Positions 17,717 to 24,730 of a stretch of 24,908 nt of DNA are shown here, one piece after another; the first letter of the stretch is position 1; every line of letters begins with the position of its first letter. The notes under the pieces are model-generated. The model was not told the origin of the DNA. It saw nothing but the letters and a program-made list of their open reading frames with translations, and did no database searches. Source of the stretch: Spirochaetota bacterium (lineage in GTDB: Bacteria; Spirochaetota; UBA4802; JAFGJZ01); NCBI GenBank assembly GCA_023396615.1, contig JAEWVM010000010.1, forward strand, positions 1 to 24,908, written 5' to 3'. Position numbers and translations under genes: made by a program.

Positions 17717-19314
17717 TTATGCCGCAGTATTACAGCTTCATACGGATTAAGAATCTTCGATTCTGTCACCTTTGAAAACGCATCGGTAGAGAAAACAATT
17801 TCCGCGTCATGACTGTGCGGAAAATACTGCTTAATACTGTTATCAAAATTAAGCGCTATTTCAAACTCATCACCGCGCAAATAAGAAATAACACCGGAAT
17901 CTCCCTTTTCTAAAAATACGATTTCCCCGCGTCTCAGATTATATTCATTCCGCCGAAGAGAAATGAGAAACCTGTACAGATTAAGGAGCGAATTTTTTTC
18001 ATCAATCTGTTTAGAAACATTTCTTTTCCAGTAGTCAGAATTTACCGGAAGCCATGGAACACCTGTTGTAAATCCTGCATTATCAGAATTCTGCCACTGC
18101 ATCGGAGTTCTTTCGGGATCGCGCCCTTTAAAAAACGGCCAGTACTTTTTGCCGAGAGGATCACGAAGCTTTGAACGGCTGATCTTTCCGTCACGCATAC
18201 CGATTTCCTCGCCGTAATACACAAACGGTGTTCCCTTCAATGTCAAAAGAAGCACGGCAAGAATCCGGCATCTTTCATCTGTATGGTTCTTTTTATAAAA
18301 TCTTGAAGCCTGACGCGGCTGATCGTGATTCGAAAGAACATGACACGGCCACCCGTCAGCGGGAACAAGCTCAAGCCAGTTTGAAATTTTTTTATAAAAT
18401 GCTTTCGCGTTCCACTTAACATACATCAGAGAAAAGTCAAATGCCATATCCAGCTGATCTTTTCCGCTTCCGAGAAATTCTGAGGACAGACGCGGATCTC
18501 CCGGCGGAGGCGAAAACACCTCACCTACGCTCATCCTTTCAGGATAACTATCCAAAAGCTTTCTGAAATCTTTTAGCACATCATGAGTCTCAGGTCTATT
18601 GCGGTCATAGATATGATTCTGCATGTCATATATACGGGGAGAATAACCGATCGTATAGGGATTATTTCTGAGCTTTTCATCTTTAATAAACCAGTTGACC
18701 ACATCAAGCCTGAAACCATCAATGCCCCGGTCGAGCCAGAATTTGATATCATCAAAAACCGCATCACGCAGTTCATTATTTCTCCAGTTGATATCAGGCT
18801 GCTGCTTCAAAAATGAATGCAGATAATATTCACCGGTAATCTTGTCATATTCCCACGCGCGGCCCCCGAATGCAGCTCTCCAGTTATTCGGATATTTTCC
18901 GCGCCTGCTCTTTTTCCAGATATACCAATCGCGTTTGGGATTTGTCTTTGATGAACGCGATTCAACAAACCACAGATGACTGCTTGATGTATGATTCATC
19001 ACAAGATCGAAAATAATTTTTATATTTTTTGCATGAAATGTTTTTATCAGTTCATCGAAATCGGCTTCAGTTCCGAAAATGGATTCTATGCGGCGGTAAT
19101 CTTTTATATCATAACCGAAATCATCCATGGGACTTCTGTTGATCGGCGAAAGCCAGACTGCGTCAATGCCGAGATATTCGAGATAATCAATCTTTTCAAT
19201 TATGCCCCGGATATCGCCGATACCGTCGCCGTTAGAATCATAAAAAGATCTGGGATAAATCTGATATATTACCCCGTCTTTCCACCATATCCTTTTGTCA
19301 TTAGAGATACTCAT
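17698..19314 (-). CDS. GH13 alpha-glucosidase, oligo-1,6-glucosidase type
   Basis: This cytoplasmic alpha-glucosidase (no signal peptide) hydrolyses terminal alpha-glucosidic bonds of short glucans. GH13 regions seen in order: DAVWLSPINRSP, DLVMNH (region I, about 103-108), QPDIN (region V), GFRLDVV with nucleophile Asp204, GEVF with acid/base Glu265, and LSNHD with Asp331. QPDxN and the 538-aa length are typical of the oligo-1,6-glucosidase/alpha-glucosidase subfamilies. Val205 right after the nucleophile is the residue associated with alpha-1,6 specificity, whereas small residues or Thr are usual in alpha-1,4 enzymes; that specificity is an inference. The start ATG at 19314 lacks a strong ribosome-binding site. 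No other sugar gene lies next to it. Confidence 0.93.
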   Translation of the reverse strand: MSISNDKRIWWKDGVIYQIYPRSFYDSNGDGIGDIRGIIEKIDYLEYLGIDAVWLSPINRSPMDDFGYDIKDYRRIESIFGTEADFDELIKTFHAKNIKIIFDLVMNHTSSSHLWFVESRSSKTNPKRDWYIWKKSRRGKYPNNWRAAFGGRAWEYDKITGEYYLHSFLKQQPDINWRNNELRDAVFDDIKFWLDRGIDGFRLDVVNWFIKDEKLRNNPYTIGYSPRIYDMQNHIYDRNRPETHDVLKDFRKLLDSYPERMSVGEVFSPPPGDPRLSSEFLGSGKDQLDMAFDFSLMYVKWNAKAFYKKISNWLELVPADGWPCHVLSNHDQPRQASRFYKKNHTDERCRILAVLLLTLKGTPFVYYGEEIGMRDGKISRSKLRDPLGKKYWPFFKGRDPERTPMQWQNSDNAGFTTGVPWLPVNSDYWKRNVSKQIDEKNSLLNLYRFLISLRRNEYNLRRGEIVFLEKGDSGVISYLRGDEFEIALNFDNSIKQYFPHSHDAEIVFSTDAFSKVTESKILNPYEAVILRHNQQRNS

Positions 19315-19408
19315 GACTCATTTTCACAGCACGTCATCTTTTGTAAATTTAAAAAGACAGGCTGAATAAAGAATTTATATTTTCTTAATATGGATGATTA
19401 CAGTTGAA

Positions 19409-19909
19409 TCATTTGTTAATTATATCCCTCTTCAGCATTACCATGTCTATTAACTGAATTCCGTTTTCATAAATCGGCTCCGGGAAATTATCTATGAAAA
19501 AATTCTTTTTTCTTTCATAGATTTCAAATCCGCATTTTTCATAAAGCTTTATCTGCCGGATTCCCGCGTCGCCTGTGCCGATTATCACACGTTCGTATCC
19601 GTTTCTTTCCGCATTGTCAATTACAGAGTTCAGCATCAACTTGCCGAAGCCTCTGCCGCGGAATTCTTCAACTACCGCAATATTCTTGATTTCAATTATA
19701 CCGGCACTGATTACGGAAACCGCACAAACGCCAACAGGTTTATTATCACACAAAAGAAGGTAAATAGAACATTCATGAATATATTTATCAATTGATTCGA
19801 TTGTCTCATCGGCAAGGAGCAGAAGATTATACGGAATTTCACTGCGATCGGGCACAAGCTGCATTTTCGTTTTAATGTCTGAATTATCAAATAATATTAT
19901 ATCTAACAT
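19409..19909 (-). CDS. GNAT-family N-acetyltransferase
   Basis: The core motif A is clear: IKNIAVVEEFRGRGFGKLMLN, i.e. the V-x-x-x-x-R/Q-G-x-G/A acetyl-CoA loop, followed by YERVIIGTGDAG and the LYEKCGFEIYERKKNFF motif B that closes the fold. The start at 19909 (MLDIILFDNSD) is preferred over the in-frame start at 19954 because GGAAGG lies about 10 bases upstream and because a 166-aa product fits the family. Substrate unknown. It is a single gene on the minus strand, ending about 95 bases before the GH13 start; any functional link is unproven. Confidence 0.88.
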   Translation of the reverse strand: MLDIILFDNSDIKTKMQLVPDRSEIPYNLLLLADETIESIDKYIHECSIYLLLCDNKPVGVCAVSVISAGIIEIKNIAVVEEFRGRGFGKLMLNSVIDNAERNGYERVIIGTGDAGIRQIKLYEKCGFEIYERKKNFFIDNFPEPIYENGIQLIDMVMLKRDIINK

Positions 19910-20007
19910 CAAAAAATACCTTCCAAATCGGACATTACTACTTAACAACATCAAACAGAAACGGATAGAAACAAACCATCTGACATAGATATTATTTAAT
20001 CAGACTA

Positions 20008-20097
20008 ATGACAAGTCTTTTGCAGATTTATGACAATGAAGATTCGGCTAAAACGCTTGAAAAAAGGCTTTTCGAAGTTAAAGCTATTCTAAAATGA
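20008..20097 (+). pseudogene. Short protein-like frame, possible gene remnant
   Basis: Within the 354 bases between the GNAT start and the lipoprotein stop there is a 29-codon frame (ATG 20008 to TGA 20095-20097) whose product reads like the C-terminal end of a normal soluble protein (SLLQIYDNEDSAKTLEKRLF). No ribosome-binding site precedes it and stops lie just upstream, so it is more likely a decayed gene end than a working gene. A bidirectional terminator follows about 70 bases later. It could also be chance. Confidence 0.3.
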
Positions 20098-20165
20098 AAA
20101 ATTATATTTTTTTAACTCACTTACCTGAACAAGAAAGAGCATATTCTTTATATCTTGCTCCCAAC

Positions 20166-20199
20166 TAAAAAAATCTGCTCCTCGGAGCAGATTTTTTTA
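20166..20199. terminator. Bidirectional Rho-independent terminator
   Basis: A perfect 16-base inverted repeat, TAAAAAAATCTGCTCC and its complement, flanks a TC centre. The G+C core is ATCTGCTCC/GGAGCAGAT, and the A-run and T-run on its two sides give a U-tract in either direction. Confidence 0.85.
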
Positions 20200-20239
20200 T
20201 AATTCTTCACTGATCTTTATTCATTTTTCATTATCAATT

Positions 20240-20267
20240 GTAAAAAACGGCTAACGCCGTTTTTTAC
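20240..20267. terminator. Bidirectional terminator at the stop of the SUMF1-type lipoprotein gene
   Basis: GTAAAAAACGGC and its exact complement flank a TAAC loop. On the minus strand it contains the TAA stop (20266-20264) of the lipoprotein gene and ends in a U-run. It is the second terminator within about 100 bases. Confidence 0.85.
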
Positions 20268-21943
20268 CTGCTCCTACAGAAGCGGAAGCCGATGTAGGAA
20301 GCTTCTTTAAACGGGCGGGTACTAGTCACGATGCCAATCTGGATGTTGTCGGGAGTTTCAGCAAAGGCACCACCACGCATAACCCGGTACGAACTAGCAT
20401 ATAAAGGATCCCATTCGTAGCACCACTCCCAAACATTTCCGCTCATATCATAAAGACCCAAAGCATTCGCACCACTCACTCCCTTACTTTTTACTACGAC
20501 CGTGTTTGAAAATCCGTAAGCTATAACTGCTGAGGTCGCTGAAGCATTACTATAATCCGCTGTAGCGCCGCTCGCGCTATTACCCTTCGTGTAATATGGG
20601 TTACTGTAACCAGATACGGTATTTATGGTGTTAGTTCCCCTGTAACGCGCTGCAAATTCCCATTCCATATTACCGGGCAATCGAAAACCTTTCGCTCTTG
20701 AATTAAAATAAGGAGTGTCCGAACTACCTGCTGTAGAATTTATCGATGCGCTATAGCTACCGTCTGCTGAACTTCGTATCGGAATTGTGTAACCTGCATC
20801 AGAGCAATAGACCACCGCCAGATCGTCCGAAGATCCGTTATTGGCATTGTAGTACTCTGTAAGCGCATTACACCATACGATAGTGTCACGCCAGTTTATC
20901 ATTGTTACAGGTTCCTGTTTAGCTGCTGTCGGATCTGCGCCGATTGTACCGTCATTACCCTCACGTCCCGCATTCGCAAATATATATTTTCCTGCTCCAC
21001 GCTCTGCATTTGTCGCCCAGTCGTACACTTCTTTCCATAGCTCGTAGGTCACCTCGGTCTCGGCCATGATGAAACAAGCCGGTACATTCGCGGAACCGGA
21101 GTCATCAACTCTAGTAGGAAAAGTATTAGAAGTCAGAGCATCAGGAGTCACAATCAACTTGAATTCTTTTCCAGTTACAAATGTTATAGTAGTCGTACTT
21201 CCAATAGTCACTTCTGTAAGCGAAGGAAGCGCAGTTTCCGTTCCCGGAAACACTGCAGTTATTACACCAGAATTGGCACTATTCTTTACGGTTGTTGCTC
21301 CGCTTACTGTGAAGTAATCAGCGCTGATTCCGTTAAATGTATAACCCGATTTTGCTGTTAATGTGATAGTAGCAGTATAAACAGTGCTAGCTGAAAATTT
21401 CACGGGTGAACCGTTCCAGCTGATAGTTCCTGTAAATTGCGCTGTTTCGGTAATCGATGTCCCCGGTACAGCATCACGTACAGGAGCGATAACTCCCGGA
21501 ATAGCCTTTATATTTACAACTGCCGGAGGTGCAGATCCTGTAGCAGGGAATTCTGCTGTTATGATTCCTGAATCTGCGTCATTAGTTACTACTGATGCAC
21601 CGGATACTTCAAAGAAGTTATCAGAAACACCTTCCAGAGTATATCCGTCTTTTGCAGTAAGCTCTATCGTCGCAGTATAAACCGTGTTAGCTGAAAATTT
21701 CACAGGTGAAGTGCTCCAGCTTACCGCGCCTTTAAACTGTGCGCTCGCCGTAATAACCGAAACAGGTATTTCTCCGCATGCCGGAGGCGTCACACCATTA
21801 ATAACAGAAATCGATATAGTTTTATCGCCGCCAGGGTTTTCAGGATTTCCCGGATCATCACTTCCACCGCCGCCTCCGCCGCAGGCAGGAAATCCAAGCA
21901 TCACCGCATAAATCAGCAAAGCTGACAATTTAAACTTCTTCAT
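20264..21943 (-). CDS. Large lipoprotein with two 100-residue repeats and a SUMF1/FGE-sulfatase-like domain
   Basis: The ATG at 21943 has AGGAG six bases upstream. The signal sequence ends FPAC (Cys21), followed by a six-Gly run and a Gly/Pro/Asn spacer. Residues 43-134 and 143-234 are tandem copies spaced exactly 100 residues apart (shared SPVKFSA.TVYTATI.LTAK.GYT...). Residues about 255-559 form a formylglycine-generating-enzyme-like (SUMF1) domain: ETEVTYELWKEVYDWA, GFRLPGNMEWEFAAR, GLYDMSGNVWEWCYEW and RVMRGGAF with a final GFRFCRSR. Many such bacterial proteins are surface or binding proteins rather than sulfatase activators, and I do not see the paired copper-binding catalytic cysteines of true FGE. 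G+C looks visibly higher than in the neighbours, so recent acquisition or separate selection is possible. Expected location: outer surface or periplasm. Confidence 0.92.
   Translation of the reverse strand: MKKFKLSALLIYAVMLGFPACGGGGGGSDDPGNPENPGGDKTISISVINGVTPPACGEIPVSVITASAQFKGAVSWSTSPVKFSANTVYTATIELTAKDGYTLEGVSDNFFEVSGASVVTNDADSGIITAEFPATGSAPPAVVNIKAIPGVIAPVRDAVPGTSITETAQFTGTISWNGSPVKFSASTVYTATITLTAKSGYTFNGISADYFTVSGATTVKNSANSGVITAVFPGTETALPSLTEVTIGSTTTITFVTGKEFKLIVTPDALTSNTFPTRVDDSGSANVPACFIMAETEVTYELWKEVYDWATNAERGAGKYIFANAGREGNDGTIGADPTAAKQEPVTMINWRDTIVWCNALTEYYNANNGSSDDLAVVYCSDAGYTIPIRSSADGSYSASINSTAGSSDTPYFNSRAKGFRLPGNMEWEFAARYRGTNTINTVSGYSNPYYTKGNSASGATADYSNASATSAVIAYGFSNTVVVKSKGVSGANALGLYDMSGNVWEWCYEWDPLYASSYRVMRGGAFAETPDNIQIGIVTSTRPFKEASYIGFRFCRSR
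21242..21817 (-). repeat. Two tandem 300-base coding repeats inside the lipoprotein gene
   Basis: The two copies (21817-21542 and 21517-21242) are in register at exactly 300 bases, without indels. Nucleotide identity is high in the stretch encoding SPVKFSA.TVYTAT (near 21690 and 21390), lower elsewhere. The module is a beta-rich Ig-like or cadherin-like spacer by appearance; I do not assign a named domain. Confidence 0.85.
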
Positions 21944-21999
21944 AATAACTCCTGAAAATAATGATTATTAAAACAAATTTTGTTTAAGCATACATATTG

Positions 22000-22046
22000 A
22001 GTGTTAATGTTTGAACACTTGTTACTATTTTATTTTCAAATGTCAA
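22000..22046 (-). promoter_or_regulatory. Candidate promoter and operator of the SUMF1-type lipoprotein gene
   Basis: On the minus strand a consensus TTGACA (22046-22041) is followed after 16 bases by TAACAA (22024-22019). Directly next to the weak -10 lies the inverted repeat AGTGTT-N8-AACACT (22000-22019), where a repressor would block initiation. A second palindrome, AAACAAA-T-TTTGTTT (21971-21985), lies in the leader. Hexamer-based call. Confidence 0.45.
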
Positions 22047-22144
22047 GGTTTATACAAATCACCCCAAACCACTTTTTGAAATAACGAAGGGCTTAAAGAA
22101 CTGAATCAATGGAATATTTCTTATAAACAGCATCCATTCTTACT

Positions 22145-22171
22145 CCTCTCTCCTTTATTAAAGGAGAGAGG
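22145..22171. repeat. Perfect palindrome with CT-rich arms
   Basis: CCTCTCTCCTTT and its exact complement (12 bp arms) flank ATT; a further GAGAGAGG copy follows at 22176-22183. Palindromes of this TCTCC/GGAGA type occur as dispersed intergenic elements in many bacterial genomes, so it may be a small repeated element. There is no T-run, so it is not a normal terminator. Confidence 0.6.
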
Positions 22172-22241
22172 CCGGGAGAGAGGATTATTCATTAATTTAC
22201 TGCTTCAGGAAAAGATGAATGATATCAAGAACATCTAAAAC

Positions 22242-22480
22242 ATTCGGCGAAGCCGAATACTAAGGCGGTAGGAGAACCGCCATCGAGGCGCTTCACTCGC
22301 AAACAGGAAGTTTGCAAAAAAGCGCCTCGTTAATTCGCGCAGACTATCGCAGTCATTTCGTAGAAATGCGCGAGAGTTCTGTCGCGACAAAAGCCGGGAG
22401 TGGGATCTCAAAGGCGCTAGCCTTTGACAACAAGTCCGATGCCCGGACATCTTTGAATATTATTGCATGAGACCATGCGA
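22242..22480. repeat. Cluster of perfect hairpins, probable dispersed intergenic element
   Basis: In about 240 bases, almost every segment folds: ATTCGGC/GCCGAAT (22242-22258), GGCGGT/ACCGCC (22264-22281), a 10-bp stem CGAGGCGCTT (22284-22293) with 22320-22329 enclosing GCAAAC/GTTTGC, a three-way junction at 22336-22372 (CGCGCA/TGCGCG around GACT/AGTC and ATTTC/GAAAT), TGTCGCGACA (22380-22389), TCAAAGGC/GCCTTTGA (22408-22427), GTCCG/CGGAC (22434-22448) and GCATG/CATGC (22465-22478). The minus-strand frame through it (22450-22235) is Arg/Leu-rich and looks like the FFANFLFASEA...RWRFSYRL frames I recall from repeats in Treponema genomes. I treat it as a repeat, not a gene. Confidence 0.65.
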
Positions 22481-22489
22481 TTTTGAATT

Positions 22490-22508
22490 CTTAAGGCAAA
22501 GCCTTAAG
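22490..22508 (-). terminator. Hairpin at the 3' end of the CapA-family gene
   Basis: CTTAAGGC-AAA-GCCTTAAG is a perfect 8-bp hairpin that contains the TAA stop (22493-22491) and the last codons of the gene. On the minus strand a weak TTC/AAAAT sequence follows, without a clear U-run, so termination may be inefficient or the hairpin may protect the mRNA end. Confidence 0.45.
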
Positions 22509-23537
22509 CGGCTCTCCGGCACCCGGAAAAACAACTGCCTCATCGCCTTCGATGATAAACTTTGTTTTAAACCGAGAACTTAAATTTTCAACTTTCTTTA
22601 AGAAAGCGGCGGATTCTTCACCCGTCAACGGAAACGGCTGAAACCGCATCTTGTAATTATCGCCTTCAATCGGAATTACGCGGACTTCAGAGATATTGCC
22701 GTCTTTGATCTTGACCGCACCGAAAATATTCGGCATGTATTTCTGATTATAATATCCATTTACAGCGTTTCCGAGTGAATAGAACACAGGCTTGCCTTTA
22801 TATATTTCTACTCCCTGCGGAACGTGAGGATGATGACCGATTATTCCGTCAGCACCTGCATCAATATACTTATGAGCCTGTTCTATCTGTTCGGGTTTAA
22901 TCTGAGTTGAATGTTCAATTCCCCAATGAAGCGAAATAAAAACAAGATTATCCTTCGTCTTGTGTTTTCTTATGTCTGAAATTATTTTTTCATCATTTAT
23001 TTGTGCAGATCCGTATTTTGATCTTTTTGCGTAATAATACGAAGGCGGAAGATCATTGTATGCAAGAAACAAAATCTTTCTATTACCGGATGAAATCACG
23101 GCTGGTTTCCGCGCTTCTTCTTCATTCATTCCGGCTCCGCAGTACGCGATATTATTTTTTTTAAGAAAGTCAATCGTGTCGATTAAGCCGTCTTTTCCGT
23201 AATCAAGAATATGATTGTTCGATAATGACACAACATCCAATCCGAGTGAAGGAAGAAAAGAAGCGCAAAAATAACTCGTGCGGAAAACCCATGCTTTGTT
23301 TGTCACGGGTTTTCCTCTTTCCGTTATTGAAGATTCCAGATTCGCAAAGACAAGATCATACTTATCAATCAAAGGCTTTATACGCCGGTACGGATAATCC
23401 GCGCCTTCATTCCTTGTGAAATGCTCGATATTAATTCCTGTTAGAAAATCGCCCATAAAAAGAATTGTGAATTCTTCTGATTTTGTCTCACTGCAGAAAA
23501 GAAAAAATGAAATAAGTATTATGATATATTTTTTCAT
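22491..23537 (-). CDS. CapA-family (PGA_cap) metallophosphatase-like protein, exported
   Basis: The 348-aa product starts with a signal peptide (about residues 1-20; LFCSETKS has no good lipobox). It then shows the CapA/poly-gamma-glutamate capsule protein motifs: ILFMGDFLTG, FANLESSIT, VVSLSNNHILDYG (with GLIDTIDFL), FISLHWGIEH and GIIGHHPHVPQG, a metallophosphoesterase-like metal site. CapA proteins are linked to poly-gamma-glutamate export in Bacillus, but no capB/capC genes are here, and most family members have no proven role. The ATG at 23537 shares ATGA with the mtaB stop, so translation is coupled. The gene ends in a hairpin. Confidence 0.9.
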   Translation of the reverse strand: MKKYIIILISFFLFCSETKSEEFTILFMGDFLTGINIEHFTRNEGADYPYRRIKPLIDKYDLVFANLESSITERGKPVTNKAWVFRTSYFCASFLPSLGLDVVSLSNNHILDYGKDGLIDTIDFLKKNNIAYCGAGMNEEEARKPAVISSGNRKILFLAYNDLPPSYYYAKRSKYGSAQINDEKIISDIRKHKTKDNLVFISLHWGIEHSTQIKPEQIEQAHKYIDAGADGIIGHHPHVPQGVEIYKGKPVFYSLGNAVNGYYNQKYMPNIFGAVKIKDGNISEVRVIPIEGDNYKMRFQPFPLTGEESAAFLKKVENLSSRFKTKFIIEGDEAVVFPGAGEPLKALP

Positions 23538-24730
23538 ATGATTTCTCCGCGCGGATTAGCTCCTGAATCAAGCAGTCTAACATGAGCTGTTTTTTTATCT
23601 GTTTTATCTGATATCTTCATGTGAATATAATTTCCGCTTAACGCTTCGTCATCTTCAATAACTGAAGATAGAAGTTTTCCGACGAATCTTTCGCGGTAGT
23701 TTTTCATAAGAGTGTCACCGAGTTTCTTGAGTCTGGAAGCGCGCTCTGAAATGATGTTTTTCTCTTCCATTTTCATGCATGCAGAAACAGTTCCGGCTCT
23801 CGGCGAATAAGTAAACTGATGAATATATGAAAATTGAGCTTCATTTGCAATTTTTATGGTCTCATCAAAGTCTGCTGATTTCTCAGACGGATATCCAACC
23901 ATAATATCCGTGCCGACGGCTATATCATCATTAACTCTCTTAATTCTTTCGACGCTTTCGATGAATTGTCTTGGCGTATACGGTCTATTCATTTCAGAAA
24001 GAACCTTCGCACTTCCAGACTGAAGCGGCAGATGAATATGAGGCGCTATCTTTTCATGCGAATAAATTTCGGCAAGAGCATCCGTCAGATGAAGCGGTTC
24101 GATTGATGTGATGCGTATTCTGAAATCACCGTCTAATGAAGCTATTTTCGAGGCAAGGGATGCGAGATCGAGTCCGTCGTCATTATACTTGCCGATAGTA
24201 ATTCCGGTGAGCACAATTTCGGGAGTTTTATTATCAATGAGTATCTTTGCTTCATCAATAATTTCCGAGGCACTGCGGCTTCTAGGAACTCCGCGCACGG
24301 ACGGAACGATGCAGTATGAGCATTTTCCGTCGCATCCGTCCTGAATTTTCAAGAATGATCTTGTTCTGCCGAAGAGTGAAAAGAAAGATTCACCTGAAGC
24401 TGACGGCTCCAGATCGAGAATGAGATTTTCTTTTTCATCATTGGAATAAACCGCTTTTACACCCGGAATGGACAAAACGGATTCACGGTCTCTTGAAACA
24501 AGACAACCGGTAACAAAAACATCACCGGTTTGCGCTGCACGCCTTATATAATTTCTGCATTTTTTGTCGGAATTATCTGTAACCGTGCAGGTATTTACGA
24601 TTACAGCATCGCATTTTTCTCCGAATGGGAGTTCAATCCAGCCGCATCTTTTCAATGCGCCTGAAATGCGCCCCGAATCATACTGGTTGAGCTTACATCC
24701 GAGAGTCTTTACGGAAAAGGTTTTGCTCAA
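23534..24730 (-). CDS. mtaB: tRNA t6A37 methylthiotransferase MtaB (radical SAM)
   Basis: MtaB converts t6A37 to ms2t6A in tRNAs reading ANN codons, using two Fe-S clusters. The N-terminal UPF0004 domain has Cys12 (TLGCKLNQYDS, the MtaB hallmark), Cys48 (NTCTV) and Cys76 (TGCLVS). The radical SAM cluster cysteines are 133, 137 and 140 in DGCDGKCSYCIVP, followed by RGVPRSR. Family segments EIVLTGI, HLPLQSGS and GTDIMVGYP are present, with a short TRAM-like tail (about 350-398). At 398 aa it is somewhat shorter than many MtaB proteins. The start is TTG at 24730, sharing TTGA with the pyrG stop, with AAGGAAAAGG inside pyrG as the ribosome-binding site. Confidence 0.95.
   Translation of the reverse strand: MSKTFSVKTLGCKLNQYDSGRISGALKRCGWIELPFGEKCDAVIVNTCTVTDNSDKKCRNYIRRAAQTGDVFVTGCLVSRDRESVLSIPGVKAVYSNDEKENLILDLEPSASGESFFSLFGRTRSFLKIQDGCDGKCSYCIVPSVRGVPRSRSASEIIDEAKILIDNKTPEIVLTGITIGKYNDDGLDLASLASKIASLDGDFRIRITSIEPLHLTDALAEIYSHEKIAPHIHLPLQSGSAKVLSEMNRPYTPRQFIESVERIKRVNDDIAVGTDIMVGYPSEKSADFDETIKIANEAQFSYIHQFTYSPRAGTVSACMKMEEKNIISERASRLKKLGDTLMKNYRERFVGKLLSSVIEDDEALSGNYIHMKISDKTDKKTAHVRLLDSGANPRGEII

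Noticed and set aside
20008..20097. A functional 29-aa small protein
   Set aside because: No ribosome-binding site or promoter is seen; kept only as a possible remnant with low confidence.
20264..21943. A true formylglycine-generating enzyme
   Set aside because: Lipoprotein anchor, repeats and lack of an evident catalytic Cys pair; no sulfatase gene is near.
22235..22450. 71-codon minus-strand frame as a gene
   Set aside because: The DNA is nearly all hairpin stems, there is no ribosome-binding site, and the Arg-rich product is better explained as a repeat element.
22242..22480. Integron attC sites or a self-cleaving ribozyme in the hairpin cluster
   Set aside because: No attC-type core sites flank a cassette and no integrase is near; no hammerhead or HDV core sequence was found.
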